In this document: piece by piece, positions 33,045 through 42,680 of the stretch | How the letters are laid out: each line of letters opens with the position of its first letter | Position numbering within the stretch: position 1 is the first letter of the stretch | NCBI RefSeq assembly: GCF_003367245.1 | Contig: NZ_QRGR01000018.1 | Location: 62,001 to 126,000, forward strand | DNA: 64,000 nucleotides | Reading direction: 5' to 3' | Source of the DNA: Pontibacter diazotrophicus | Lineage (GTDB): Bacteria; Bacteroidota; Bacteroidia; Cytophagales; Hymenobacteraceae | Notes under the pieces: generated by a model | What the model was told of the DNA's origin: nothing | Databases searched by the model: none | What the model saw: only the letters and a program-made list of their open reading frames with translations | Translations under genes and position numbers: made by a program

Positions 33045-35528
33045 TTAACGGATTTGCTGTCCAATTATAAAGTGGAACATGCCTCGCTTGCTAGCATCTC
33101 CAGCAACACCTGGTGGTAAATCATCCAGTCTCCAGGCATAGTCAAATCCAAGCAGACCAAACGCAGACATAAATATTCTGGCTCCTACACCCGCAGAGCG
33201 GTAAAGTTTAAACGGGTTGTATTCTGCATAAGACCCAAAGTTGTTACCTGCCTCCAAAAACGCCAAACCATAAATTGTGGCGGCTGGGTTAGGTGAAATC
33301 AACTGGCGTGCCTCGAACACAAATTTGTTGTAAGCGATACCACCGGCATTAAGCAAAGACTGGTCTGTTGAGTTTACAACTCTTTCGTCTTCATAACCGC
33401 GTAAACCGATATACTCCGTTCCCACAAAAATATTACCACCACCTAAACCGGCACCACCTAGCTTAAATCGCTCAAATGGCCCAAGCGTATTATCCTGGCT
33501 ATAGGTTCCTAAGAATCCAAAATGCGCTCGCGTATTCAATACCAAATTCCCTGCCAAGTTTATGAAGTAAGAGGCATCAAACATCCATTTATGGAATTCA
33601 ATGTACTCCAGCGGGTCCATATTTTCAGAAATCAGCGAGTAAGGTGGTGTCATGTTAACGCTCAGCGTAAATGAAGAACCTCTTCTAGGGAAGGTTGGGT
33701 TGTCGATACTGGAGCGCCCTAAGGTGTTTGTAAGGGAAATACTGTTGGATAAACCATTGGTAAGACCACCAATATTGTAATTACTTACATCATAGCGGTT
33801 GAATGACAACGAGTGATTCATGTAGAAAAAGTTATCTGGCCAGTTCAACCTTCTACCGAGGCTTACTGCTGCTCCATCTACATTCAGGCGGCTTTCTGCC
33901 CCTTCACCACCAGGGAACCTTCTGATAGTTTTAAACAAACTAACAGTTAAAGAGTTCGCCTTGCGGCCTCCCAACCACGGCTCTGTAAAGGAAAGGGAGT
34001 ATGACTGGTAATATTTACCGTTCGCTTGCACATTCAGCGATAGTCGCTGTCCGTCGCCTGTTGGCACCGGTCTCCACTCAGACAGGTTAAACATCTTTCG
34101 GGTAGAGAAGTTGTTCAGGGTAAGGCCTACGGTACCTACGGCACCAATCGGACCGCCCCAACCACCTGATAAGCTTATCTGGTCATTCGGCCGCTCTACC
34201 ACACTATAGTTAATATCTACGGTACCTTCCACAGGGTTTGGCACCGGGTTCAGGCCAATTGTTTCAGGGTCGAAGTAACCTAAGGCAGCCAGTTCGTTAC
34301 GCGTTCTAATCAGGTCGTCGCGGCTATACTTCTGGCCTGGCAGTGTGCGTATCTCGCGCAGAATTACATGGTCGCTGGTTTTGTCGTTACCCGTGATGGT
34401 GATCTTGTTGATGGTTGCCTGCGGCCCTTCTGTTACACGCATCTCAAGGTCAATAGAATCCCCCTCCACACGCACCTCTACCGGGTCAATGTTAAAGAAC
34501 AGATAACCGTCGTTCTGGTACAAAGCAGACACATCTATACCTGCAGGGTTGTAATTCAGGCGCTTATCCAGCTCCTGCTTATTGTATATATCTCCTTTCG
34601 CAATGCCCAGCACCCGTGAGAGGTAAGCATCGTCATAAATATAGTTGCCGTTCCAGGTAATATTGCGGTAGTAGTACTGCTGGCCTTCATCTACTGTAAT
34701 TCGGATGCCAAGCCTGTCATCGCTGATGCGGTACACACTGTCTGAAACAATGGTTGCATCACGATAACCTTCTGTGCTATAGAAGTCCAGCAATAACTGT
34801 TTGTCGTTCTCGTATTCAGTCCGGTTATATTTGGAAGAGGTGAAGATTTTGTACCACTTTTTCTCTTTCGTTTTCTTAAGTTGCCGACGCAGCCTTTTAT
34901 CGGCGAATGCCTCGTTGCCCACAAACTCTATTTTTTCGATTTTGACTTTATTGCCTTTATCAACATGAATATTCAGTATCACGCTGTTCGGCAACGTAGG
35001 GTCAGGGCGCTGCGTAATGTTTATCTTAGCATTCAGGAAGCTTTTTTCGAGATAGTAGTTTCGGATAGCATTTCGGGTACTGTTGAGCACCGCATCTGTC
35101 ACAATTTTGCCCCGCTGCAACGGCACCTTGTCGCGGAGCGCCTCTGACTGCGTTTTGTTTATGCCTGAAAAACGATACTCCGACAAGCGGGGACGTTCTT
35201 TCAGATCGAAAGTAAGGTAAATCAGGTCTCCCTCTGTGCGGGCGAACACTTCCACATCGCCCAAAATTCCCTGTTGCCACAGTTTCTGGATGGCACGGCT
35301 AATGTCTTCCCCTGGCACAGTGATTTCATCTCCCTCCTTCAGGCCTATAACAGAAATAAGCGCCACAGGCTCCAGAAATTTGGCACCTGTTATCTCAACT
35401 CCCCCAATGCGGTACTGCTTTGGTTCGGCATAATCGATAGGAGACGTTTGAACAGGGTTGTTTAATACTTGAGAAGAGGCCGTACCTGCTAAAAGCATAA
35501 ATACGAGCATCCAGATAAATCTTGTCAT
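33045..35528 (-). CDS. bamA: Outer membrane protein assembly factor BamA
   Basis: Inserts beta-barrel proteins in the outer membrane. From the ATG at 35528 it has 827 residues; the GTG at 35543 gives five more and overlaps uppS. The first residues MTRFIWMLVFMLLAGTASSQ are a signal peptide. POTRA repeats fill about residues 40-430 (for example YRIGGVEITGAKFLEPVALI and INKITITGNDKTSDHVILRE). The 16-stranded barrel follows and ends MFHFIIGQQIR, with the usual C-terminal aromatic pattern a little changed. NGNxxF-type loops and GLRGYEDERVVNS (the VRGF/Y motif) are seen. Downstream are two Skp-like chaperone genes. Confidence 0.95.
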   Translation of the reverse strand: MTRFIWMLVFMLLAGTASSQVLNNPVQTSPIDYAEPKQYRIGGVEITGAKFLEPVALISVIGLKEGDEITVPGEDISRAIQKLWQQGILGDVEVFARTEGDLIYLTFDLKERPRLSEYRFSGINKTQSEALRDKVPLQRGKIVTDAVLNSTRNAIRNYYLEKSFLNAKINITQRPDPTLPNSVILNIHVDKGNKVKIEKIEFVGNEAFADKRLRRQLKKTKEKKWYKIFTSSKYNRTEYENDKQLLLDFYSTEGYRDATIVSDSVYRISDDRLGIRITVDEGQQYYYRNITWNGNYIYDDAYLSRVLGIAKGDIYNKQELDKRLNYNPAGIDVSALYQNDGYLFFNIDPVEVRVEGDSIDLEMRVTEGPQATINKITITGNDKTSDHVILREIRTLPGQKYSRDDLIRTRNELAALGYFDPETIGLNPVPNPVEGTVDINYSVVERPNDQISLSGGWGGPIGAVGTVGLTLNNFSTRKMFNLSEWRPVPTGDGQRLSLNVQANGKYYQSYSLSFTEPWLGGRKANSLTVSLFKTIRRFPGGEGAESRLNVDGAAVSLGRRLNWPDNFFYMNHSLSFNRYDVSNYNIGGLTNGLSNSISLTNTLGRSSIDNPTFPRRGSSFTLSVNMTPPYSLISENMDPLEYIEFHKWMFDASYFINLAGNLVLNTRAHFGFLGTYSQDNTLGPFERFKLGGAGLGGGNIFVGTEYIGLRGYEDERVVNSTDQSLLNAGGIAYNKFVFEARQLISPNPAATIYGLAFLEAGNNFGSYAEYNPFKLYRSAGVGARIFMSAFGLLGFDYAWRLDDLPPGVAGDASKRGMFHFIIGQQIR

Positions 35529-35539
35529 CAGTGTTTGTA

Positions 35540-36283
35540 TCACTTTATAATTTGTTCACTTGTCTTACCAAATCGTCGCTCACGGTTCTGATAAGATATT
35601 ATTGCTTCATAAAGTTGCTCTCTCCTGAAATCAGGCCAAAGCAACTCTGTGATGTATAATTCAGTATAAGCTAATTGCCACAACAGGAAATTGCTGATGC
35701 GTTGTTCCCCACTGGTGCGAATAAGTAGCTCCGGGTCAGGCATGCCCGCCGTAGAAAGGTACTTCGCCACAGTAGTTTCATTCACATCAGCAGACTGCAA
35801 CTGGCCCTGCTCCACTTGCAGAGCAACTTTCTGCATCGCCTGTGTAATATCCCACCGGCCACTGTAGCTGAGGGCAAGCACCAGCGTCATGCGTGTATTC
35901 TGCTTTGTTAGCTCTATAGCCTCCAGCAGTTCGCGCTGGCAAGCCTGCGGCAAACTGGCTGTGTCGCCTATAGATTGCAGACGAATATTATTTTTATTAA
36001 GCGTGGCGGTTTCTTTGCGTATGGTAGATACCAGAAGCGTCATCAGCGCAGTAACTTCTGCCCTGGGTCGCGACCAGTTCTCTGTGGAGAAAGCATAAAG
36101 GGTGAGATACTCCACCCCCAGTTCAGCTGCGCCTTCCACAGTGTCGCGCACAGCCTTAATAGCATTCTGATGGCCAAATATCCGCAGCCCCCCTCTTTGC
36201 TTTGCCCAACGCCCGTTACCGTCCATGATAACGGCTATATGCCTTGGTAAATTGCCTAAGTTTACGTTGTCCTTAAGATTCAT
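35540..36283 (-). CDS. uppS: Isoprenyl transferase (undecaprenyl diphosphate synthase)
   Basis: Adds isopentenyl units in cis to make the C55 carrier lipid for peptidoglycan and O-antigen. It has 247 residues. The catalytic Asp is D21 in VIMDGNGRWAKQRG, GHQNAIKAVRDTVEGAAELG follows, and LTLYAFSTENW and the C-terminal RTSGEQRISNFLLWQLAYTE are complete. It lies 58 bp after the DUF6089-type gene and 11 bp before the bamA ATG. Its stop overlaps the alternative bamA GTG start. This pairing with bamA is common in Bacteroidota. Confidence 0.96.
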   Translation of the reverse strand: MNLKDNVNLGNLPRHIAVIMDGNGRWAKQRGGLRIFGHQNAIKAVRDTVEGAAELGVEYLTLYAFSTENWSRPRAEVTALMTLLVSTIRKETATLNKNNIRLQSIGDTASLPQACQRELLEAIELTKQNTRMTLVLALSYSGRWDITQAMQKVALQVEQGQLQSADVNETTVAKYLSTAGMPDPELLIRTSGEQRISNFLLWQLAYTELYITELLWPDFRREQLYEAIISYQNRERRFGKTSEQIIK

Positions 36284-36341
36284 TCAAATCAATTTCCCCG
36301 CAAGTTACAAAAAGCATCATAAATTTATGAAACATTGCAAC

Positions 36342-37139
36342 TTAATCTAAGAGGCCAGGATTTTTCTTGTACACCGGAGGGCAGTTATTGCGGTAGAAAG
36401 TGTAGGAAATGCTGATGCCGTTGTAGTAGTACCAATCGTTGTCGTAAGGGTCTGCCAGGTAGGTAGGATCCTCCTCTGAAAGGGCATCGAATTTATCAGT
36501 GAAAAGTTTGCGCGCACCAAACTCCAGGCCCAGGTTCCAGTGTTTGCTCAGGGCGTACTTTATACCGACACCGAAAGGAACGGAAACCAGGACTTTGGTA
36601 TTAAACTCTTTGTTAAGGCTATTGCCTGTATCGCTAAGGTTTGGCGTATGCTCGTCTGAATACAGTTTTACATTATATACCAAACCGGCAACCCCTATAA
36701 AAAGATAGGGAGATATGCGCGGGCTCTGCTTCATATCGTAGTAATCCAGGAAATTATACTCCATTACCCCTGATAGCTCTAAAAGACTAAGGCGGAGTTC
36801 TGTCTGGCGGTAGGCATGGTAGGGGCGGTCGTCGGCATAGGAATGATCCGTAAAAGTGTTGCTATCCACAATGCGATGGCTACCCATGAGCCCGCCACGA
36901 AGGGTGATCGCATCAGACATATCACGGCGGTAAAACACAGTGAGTGCAGGCTGGTTGTTAAGCACACGATAGTTAGGCGAGATCTCACCTTTATAGTTTG
37001 CTCCCCCAATGCCTACACCCAGTTCTGAAGTAGTAACAGGTGCTTTGCTCTGTGCATAAGAAGCGTAACCAAAAAAAGCACTCCCTATTTGCAGTAAAAA
37101 ACAAACAAGGAGTGCGTCTTTAAAATTCTGTAAAGCCAT
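36342..37139 (-). CDS. DUF6089-type outer membrane beta-barrel protein 1
   Basis: 265 residues. A signal peptide (DALLVCFLLQIGSAFFGYAS) precedes eight to ten amphipathic strands with aromatic girdles, e.g. ELGVGIGGANYKGEISPNY, FYRRDMSDAITLRGGLMGSH and WNLGLEFGARKLFTDKFDAL. It ends with NDWYYYNGISISYTFYR before a short tail. It resembles the DUF6089 family found next to bamA and uppS in many Bacteroidota. Function unknown. 49 bp downstream of a paralogue at 37189-38187. Confidence 0.84.
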   Translation of the reverse strand: MALQNFKDALLVCFLLQIGSAFFGYASYAQSKAPVTTSELGVGIGGANYKGEISPNYRVLNNQPALTVFYRRDMSDAITLRGGLMGSHRIVDSNTFTDHSYADDRPYHAYRQTELRLSLLELSGVMEYNFLDYYDMKQSPRISPYLFIGVAGLVYNVKLYSDEHTPNLSDTGNSLNKEFNTKVLVSVPFGVGIKYALSKHWNLGLEFGARKLFTDKFDALSEEDPTYLADPYDNDWYYYNGISISYTFYRNNCPPVYKKNPGLLD

Positions 37140-37188
37140 GTAGTTAGTATGCGGAGTTTAGTTGAGCAACGATGTGTTGCCAAATATA

Positions 37189-38187
37189 TTATCTAAACTT
37201 CGGACTTCTGATACGGGGTGTTAAAATATAATTCAGCGTAATACCTGTGGTGATATACCAATCGTCGTCAGAGGCGTTACCTCGTTTATTGTTGGCTGCT
37301 GTACCAAAACCAGGTACAATGCTATAAGGTGTACCATTGGGGTCCGGAACAGTGGCAAAGCCTGACTCGCCGCTTCTGTCGTGAAGAATAGTTGCCGCAA
37401 CGGGGTTTTCGCTACCGCTGTTATTATTGAGAAGATCAGCTTTATTGGCAAAAGAACCACTGGCATCATCCAGGTAATCGGTGAAAGTCTTTCTCCAGCC
37501 AATCTCAATATTTAAATCCCAGTTTCTGTCGAGTTTATAACGCACACCTAAACCGAATGGGATGGCTATCTGCACGCGGCTGTATGGATCGGGATAGTTT
37601 CCGCCATCCACATACTGCCCTTCGGTACCTAGCGGCTGCAATTCGTACCAGCCAGTCGGGATGTCGTTAGCCGGAGACAGGCCCTCACGGACACCATTTT
37701 CATAATACGCTTTTGGGTTATGATGGAAAACAGCTATTCCAAAAAAGCCATAAGGCACAAAATCCGGTCGACGCTGATACGTCTGACGGTTCTCAAATAA
37801 GTCAATGATGGCTACGGCACTTAACTCCTTGATGTCATTTCTAAAGGAGAGATTCCGCATATAACGACCGGCGTTCTCGCCTTCATCTAAGGAAGCACTC
37901 AACCTGTCGTCACCCATGATGCGCCCCCAATTAAAGGCCCCTCTGAACGAAACACGCGGAAAATACCGGTAAGTATAGCTGAGGCCAACGTTCGGGCGCG
38001 TAGACTTAAAGCGGAAGCTTGTAAAGTCCGGCTCCGGCACAATATCACCGAAATAATTTGTGGCGCCTAACGTTAAACCAATAGAGCCGTAGCGTTTACG
38101 TTGCGTAAAACGCTGCGCTTCGGCATCAATAGCAACAAGGGTAAGCGTGAAAACAAACAAGAGCACAAGAGTACATAATCTCTTCAT
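37189..38187 (-). CDS. DUF6089-type outer membrane beta-barrel protein 2
   Basis: 332 residues with signal peptide LCTLVLLFVFTLTLVAIDAE followed by beta strands: YGSIGLTLGATNYFGDIVPE, RPNVGLSYTYRYFPRVSFRG, NWDLNIEIGWRKTFTDYLDD. It ends DDDWYITTGITLNYILTPR. Relative to paralogue 1 it has long extra loops (about 150-200 and 240-290). Strand spacing and the repeated GxxYFGD/GANYKGE opening point to a common origin. nadK is 128 bp upstream. Function unknown. Confidence 0.84.
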   Translation of the reverse strand: MKRLCTLVLLFVFTLTLVAIDAEAQRFTQRKRYGSIGLTLGATNYFGDIVPEPDFTSFRFKSTRPNVGLSYTYRYFPRVSFRGAFNWGRIMGDDRLSASLDEGENAGRYMRNLSFRNDIKELSAVAIIDLFENRQTYQRRPDFVPYGFFGIAVFHHNPKAYYENGVREGLSPANDIPTGWYELQPLGTEGQYVDGGNYPDPYSRVQIAIPFGLGVRYKLDRNWDLNIEIGWRKTFTDYLDDASGSFANKADLLNNNSGSENPVAATILHDRSGESGFATVPDPNGTPYSIVPGFGTAANNKRGNASDDDWYITTGITLNYILTPRIRSPKFR

Positions 38188-38315
38188 AGTAATCGAAATC
38201 TAAAGTATGGTATCAGCTTTATCACTCTGACTCAAGTTAATAGTCATTACCTTGAGCTGTAACAAAAATAAGGATAATACTGAATTAAATAAATTTATAT
38301 TAAGCATATTTAATA

Positions 38316-39203
38316 TTACGTTATAATATTGTTCCTCTTATCCAGACCCCAGTTAAGTTTACTGCGCAGTGTTTTCAGAAAATTGACATGGTGGAGCTTT
38401 ACAAGTCTGGCAGCGAAATTCTCACGCCGTACCGCCAACTGCACATTCATGTCAACAGCAGTAGAGCGTGAATCAAGCGAAGCGAGGTAAGCACTGCTGC
38501 GTCCTTCCACTTCAAAGGATATCACACTCCTGTCTGACACAATCATGGGCCGAACATTAAGGTTATGAGGACATACGGGTGAGATCACAAAATTGTTAGT
38601 TTGGGGCAGCACTAAAGGCCCTCCACAACTAAGCGAATATCCTGTAGATCCTGTTGGTGTTGCTACCACTAAACCATCGGCCCAGTAGGAGTTCAGATAC
38701 TCTCCATCTATGTACGTGTGTACCACTATCATAGATGAGGTGTCGCGTTTTAGCACGCTGAACTCATTTAGTCCAAAGTTGATACCGCCAAAGATTTCCT
38801 GGTCAGAATCAACTCTTATCAGAGCCCTGTTGTCTAAAGTATAATGCCCTTTATAAAGCGCATCCAGCGCAACATTAATGCTGTCGTAAGGCACAGTAGC
38901 CAAAAACCCTAACCTCCCGGTGTTAATTCCCAGTATCGGAATCTGCTGCTCTCCCACATAGGTCACTGTATCCAGCAGTGTGCCGTCGCCGCCGATGCTG
39001 AGCACCACATCCACGCCCTCCAACTTGTCGCCCCTGCTAAAGGTTTGTATGTTGGCAGGCAGGTTAAGCGTGTTTTTAAGGAACAGGTGGAAGTGCTCCA
39101 CCAGAAACAAATCTGCCTTCCGCCGCTGTAGCTCGTCGAAGAGTGTCTGAATGAAAGGTGCGATGGTGTCACTAAAAGGTTTGCCAAGAATAGCTATTCT
39201 CAT
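38316..39203 (-). CDS. nadK: NAD kinase
   Basis: Phosphorylates NAD to NADP. 295 residues. The catalytic GGDGT motif is at 71-75 (IGGDGTLLDT, D73), followed by ILGINTGRLGFLATV, a NE-type region (GLNEFSVLKRDTSS) and the glycine-rich ATPTGSTGYSLSCGGPLV. Length and order are standard. It is 10 bp after the BamA/TamA-like gene and 128 bp before the DUF6089-type gene, a mixed cluster that is typical here. Confidence 0.96.
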   Translation of the reverse strand: MRIAILGKPFSDTIAPFIQTLFDELQRRKADLFLVEHFHLFLKNTLNLPANIQTFSRGDKLEGVDVVLSIGGDGTLLDTVTYVGEQQIPILGINTGRLGFLATVPYDSINVALDALYKGHYTLDNRALIRVDSDQEIFGGINFGLNEFSVLKRDTSSMIVVHTYIDGEYLNSYWADGLVVATPTGSTGYSLSCGGPLVLPQTNNFVISPVCPHNLNVRPMIVSDRSVISFEVEGRSSAYLASLDSRSTAVDMNVQLAVRRENFAARLVKLHHVNFLKTLRSKLNWGLDKRNNIIT

Positions 39204-39213
39204 AGTTGTTAAA

Positions 39214-40602
39214 TTAAAATGGGAATCCGGTACTGAAGTATACCCCTCTGCCTCCTTCCCTGTTAACGGTATACTCCAGCCGCAAGACGATGTCGTAAAA
39301 TGTAACCAAATGCACGCCCAGCCCCCCGCCTAGCAGCAGGCGGTTTGTGAGTGGGTTTCTTTCCTGGAAAACATTATCCACCACATAGCCTGCATCTGTA
39401 AAAGCATTTAGATATACGGACAAAGGTATATTATTAAACTTAGGGTTTTGGATAAAATTAAGTGTTATACTTTTAATATGCAGCAGCTCCCGTGTTAAGC
39501 CTTGTTTAAAAACACCATAGTGCTGCCCCCCCACCACATAAAGCTCATAGCCTCTTACAAGAGACCTGAAGCCAAGCGCAAGGTTATCTGCAAAGGCATA
39601 CTCTTTTGATAGCCGCAACTGCCCTTCCGCCCCCACCATGTACCCATACTTCTCTGAGAGCTTGCTGTAGTTTGCATACTTCGTTCGGAGAGTGGTGAAG
39701 GGTGTTCCTGAGTGCTTCAGAAAGAAGCTCTGTGCCACACCGGCCTCAAAATAGCTCCCGGAAAGCGGGTAGGCAAAATTGTTCCGTAGGTTAACTACTT
39801 TAAATAACTCCAGCCGCAGGTATTGCCGCTCGTCGAGTGCATTGTGGTAGTACTCTGGGTTCAGGTGAACCACCGAGTCAGAGATTCCTTCCTGCAGGTA
39901 CGATAACCGCACTCCCTCCTGCCGCTGCACACTCCGCCGGTGGATCAACCCTACAGACAGTGACGTGCGTTGGATAGGCAGCCCCTCCTCCTCTTCATAA
40001 AAATACTGCCTGTTGTTCCGGTTAGTATAGCTGATGGTGCGGCTTCGGTAATCTGCTACACTAACCTCAGCCCCTATATTATGTTTGCGGCTAATGTAAG
40101 GCATCCGGTAAGAAAACTCCAGCCGCTTATTAAATCCCCTTTGCACCCGCACCCGCACATCCTCGTTTCGCCCCCTGAAGTTCCGGCGCACCAGCGTAGC
40201 ACCGTAATCTATGCGGCTCCAGTCCTTTTTCTCCAGCCAGGCATTGAAATTACGGTCTGCAAAATCGAAAATCAGAACAGGGTACAGATAAAAGCGCTCC
40301 TGCACCTGGTACTGCACCTCTATAAACCCCTCGTTGCAGGTATAGGCGTAGTTTACATGATGGAAAAGGCGCAGGTTAAACAGGCGTTTACGGTTCTGCT
40401 CCAGTAGTTGGTCCAGTTCGTCGGAGCGTACGGTATCGCCGGTGGCAAAAGTCAGCTCCTGCAGCATTACCTGCTTTCTGGTAACCTCATTGCCTGCCAT
40501 CTTAACGTCTGCAATTACCAGTTGAGGCGCCTCACAGCCTTGAGCCCGTGTAGCCAAACTTATCCACAGAAAAATAAAGAAGAGAGACGCACGCAGCTGC
40601 AT
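39214..40602 (-). CDS. BamA/TamA-like outer membrane barrel protein, one POTRA
   Basis: 462 residues from the ATG at 40602 (a GTG directly before it is in frame). The signal peptide SLFFIFLWISLATRAQG precedes one POTRA-type repeat (IADVKMAGNEVTRKQVMLQE, then QVQERFYLYPVLIFDFADRN). A barrel of roughly 330 residues follows, ending RLEYTVNREGGRGVYFSTGF. The architecture is a short Omp85 protein without the four extra POTRA domains of BamA. It may insert or export a particular partner (TamA/patatin-type helper), which I cannot tell. Located 9 bp upstream-adjacent to the CBS gene stop and 10 bp before nadK. Confidence 0.82.
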   Translation of the reverse strand: MQLRASLFFIFLWISLATRAQGCEAPQLVIADVKMAGNEVTRKQVMLQELTFATGDTVRSDELDQLLEQNRKRLFNLRLFHHVNYAYTCNEGFIEVQYQVQERFYLYPVLIFDFADRNFNAWLEKKDWSRIDYGATLVRRNFRGRNEDVRVRVQRGFNKRLEFSYRMPYISRKHNIGAEVSVADYRSRTISYTNRNNRQYFYEEEEGLPIQRTSLSVGLIHRRSVQRQEGVRLSYLQEGISDSVVHLNPEYYHNALDERQYLRLELFKVVNLRNNFAYPLSGSYFEAGVAQSFFLKHSGTPFTTLRTKYANYSKLSEKYGYMVGAEGQLRLSKEYAFADNLALGFRSLVRGYELYVVGGQHYGVFKQGLTRELLHIKSITLNFIQNPKFNNIPLSVYLNAFTDAGYVVDNVFQERNPLTNRLLLGGGLGVHLVTFYDIVLRLEYTVNREGGRGVYFSTGFPF

Positions 40603-40614
40603 CACTGCGTAAAT

Positions 40615-41283
40615 TTAAATATCGAGGTACTTGAGCAGCATGTCTAACCGGTCGCGGCCCACATCATTGTCGGTGCTGGTATCGTTGAACTGAGCCGTAA
40701 TGCGGTACTCAAAGCGTTCTAAAGTGGCAATGATACGGGAAAGATCAGTAGCATTCAGCTTTAGAGTAAGCTTTATCTGGTAAGGGTCCATCTCATCAGG
40801 GGAGACGTAGGCACTCAGTATCTTTGTGTTTTCCTCTTCAATCAGGCGGCTAATCTGGCTGAGCGAATAGTCGCGCTCCGGCATAGAAAGCACCAGAATA
40901 CTTCCCTGCCCCTGCAGTGCCGACATCTGACCAAAAGCCGCCAAGGTATCGTTTATGGTGATAATGCCCATATATTCCTGGTCATCGTCGAGCACAGGCA
41001 CCACCTGTATCTTATTCTTGATAGCCGCCTCCATCACATCATAAAAGTGCTGGTGCTGCATTACGTGCACCTCCTGATGCTCCAGTTCCAGCTCTTTTAA
41101 AGCCTGGCTGCGGTTGTTCAGTTCTATCAGGCTCAGCTCAGAGGCCAGGCCCACGTACTTGCGGTTACTTACCACAGGCAGTTCATTCACGCGGAACTCA
41201 TCCATCCAACGCAAAGCTTTATCCACGGTGTCGTAGAGCTTCAACGGTGGTATCATTTGATTGATGAGTTCTTCTGCAATCAT
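40615..41283 (-). CDS. CBS-domain protein
   Basis: 222 residues, cytosolic. Two CBS repeats occupy about 1-120 (AEELINQMIPPLKLYDTVDK to YMGIITINDTLAAFGQMSAL). A third domain (ILVLSMPERDYSLSQISRLI, IKLTLKLNATDLSRIIATLE) looks like an ACT-type ligand-binding fold. CBS domains sense adenosine nucleotides. Its ATG overlaps the stop of the upstream alpha/beta hydrolase by four bases, so they are coupled. It stands before the envelope genes; a regulatory role toward NadK or the membrane is only a guess. Confidence 0.87.
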   Translation of the reverse strand: MIAEELINQMIPPLKLYDTVDKALRWMDEFRVNELPVVSNRKYVGLASELSLIELNNRSQALKELELEHQEVHVMQHQHFYDVMEAAIKNKIQVVPVLDDDQEYMGIITINDTLAAFGQMSALQGQGSILVLSMPERDYSLSQISRLIEEENTKILSAYVSPDEMDPYQIKLTLKLNATDLSRIIATLERFEYRITAQFNDTSTDNDVGRDRLDMLLKYLDI

Positions 41284-42056
41284 GTAGCTGTCGCGGTTAT
41301 AGGTGTGTTTACTAAATACTTTTCTAAGATACTGTTAAACTTCTCAGGATGTTCCATCATTGGAGCATGTCCGCACTTATCAATGAAATAAAGTTCTGAA
41401 TTCTCGATAAGCCTGTTGAATTCATGCCCTACCAGCGGCGGGGTAATCGTATCGTTCAGTCCCCAGATTAACAACGTGGGCACCTTAATGTTTGTGATAT
41501 CTTTGGCCATGTTATGTCGCTGCGCCGATTTGGCGATAGCAATAATACGCAGGCATTTGGCATTGCTGTTGGTGATGGAGAAAACTTCATCCACCAGTTC
41601 TTTTGTAGCTGTTTTCGGATCGTAGAACGTATAGCCCACTCGCTCCTGCACATATTGGTAGTTGCCACGCTTGGGAAATGAACCACCCATGGAGTCCTCA
41701 AACAGGCCGGAGCTGCCGGTTAGCACAAGCCGCTGCACCATATCGGCGTTTTTCAAAGTATACGCCAGGCCAACATGGCCCCCAAGGGAGTTTCCGAGCA
41801 CCGTCAGGTCTTTAAGCTTCTTCAACTTTACAAAGTCCTCTACAAACGACGTAAGGCCGGGCACCCCCGCCTTGTGCAACGCCATTTCATATATGGGCAT
41901 AAGCGGAATCACCACACGGTAGTTCTTGGAAAAATGGTCTACAACGCCATTCCAGTTGCTCAGCGCACCAAACAATCCATGCAACAGCAACAGTACTTCT
42001 CCTTCTCCTTCGTCAATGTATTGAAAATCGCCTTCTTGCCTGATTTGTAAATTCAT
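41280..42056 (-). CDS. Alpha/beta hydrolase
   Basis: 258 residues. HGLFGALSNW (oxyanion region near 26-35), nucleophile S90 in LGNSLGGHVGLA, acid Asp in LLIWGLNDTITPP, and catalytic His in KCGHAPMMEHPEKF near residue 235. No signal peptide. First gene of the cluster that runs to ompH at 31749, starting with a 4-bp overlap into the CBS gene. Substrate unknown; esterase or lipase-like activity is the default. Confidence 0.88.
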   Translation of the reverse strand: MNLQIRQEGDFQYIDEGEGEVLLLLHGLFGALSNWNGVVDHFSKNYRVVIPLMPIYEMALHKAGVPGLTSFVEDFVKLKKLKDLTVLGNSLGGHVGLAYTLKNADMVQRLVLTGSSGLFEDSMGGSFPKRGNYQYVQERVGYTFYDPKTATKELVDEVFSITNSNAKCLRIIAIAKSAQRHNMAKDITNIKVPTLLIWGLNDTITPPLVGHEFNRLIENSELYFIDKCGHAPMMEHPEKFNSILEKYLVNTPITATAT

Positions 42057-42107
42057 GTAGCTTAGAAACTTTTAAAAGAAACGTATTTCTAGAGGTATAC
42101 GATCAAT

Positions 42108-42677
42108 TTAATGTGCAATATTAGCAATAGTAAGCCAATTTCGGAGCATGTGCAAGCCATAAGTAGTTAAAGCTGCCTCCGGGTGAAACTGCAATGCATA
42201 CAGTGGCAGTTCCCGGTGCCGGAAGGCCATCAACTCCCCTTCCTGTGTATGTGCCAGCGGAACAAGGCATTCCGGGGTATGGCGCAATACGAGGGAGTGA
42301 TACCGTACTACCGGCATTCTCTGTGGCAGCCCTTCAAAAATAGGATCCAATTCGCAGATGATTTCAGAAAGCTTCCCGTGCATCGGCCGGATGCCTTTCT
42401 CTAGGGTAGCCCCGAAAAACTCGCCCAAGGCCTGATGCCCCAGACAGATGCCCAGCATCGGCACCTGCTCGTGATAATAGCGCACCACCTCCGATAAACT
42501 GCCAGCCGCCTGCGGTGCGCCTGGCCCCGGCGAAAGCACGACGGCCTCTACGGGTAATTGCTGTATCTCCTCCAGCGGTACGTCATTCCGCACCACCTTT
42601 GCCTTTACCCCCAACTGCCCGAAATAATCTACGAGATTGTAGGTGAATGAGTCAAAGTTGTCAAGCAGGAGAAGCAT
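42108..42677 (-). CDS. Anthranilate/aminodeoxychorismate synthase glutaminase (TrpG/PabA)
   Basis: Supplies ammonia from glutamine to chorismate enzymes. 189 residues, class I amidotransferase. The triad is C78 (GICLGHQALGE), H165 and E167 (FHPEAAL; the usual HPES has Ala here). VVLSPGPGAP is the oxyanion motif at 47-56. No trpE or pabB nearby, so tryptophan versus folate use is open. Eight copies of an octamer repeat end 3 bp before its ATG (42681-42744), so the region in front of the start has no Shine-Dalgarno and is prone to length change. Confidence 0.92.
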   Translation of the reverse strand: MLLLLDNFDSFTYNLVDYFGQLGVKAKVVRNDVPLEEIQQLPVEAVVLSPGPGAPQAAGSLSEVVRYYHEQVPMLGICLGHQALGEFFGATLEKGIRPMHGKLSEIICELDPIFEGLPQRMPVVRYHSLVLRHTPECLVPLAHTQEGELMAFRHRELPLYALQFHPEAALTTYGLHMLRNWLTIANIAH

Positions 42678-42680
42678 GGG

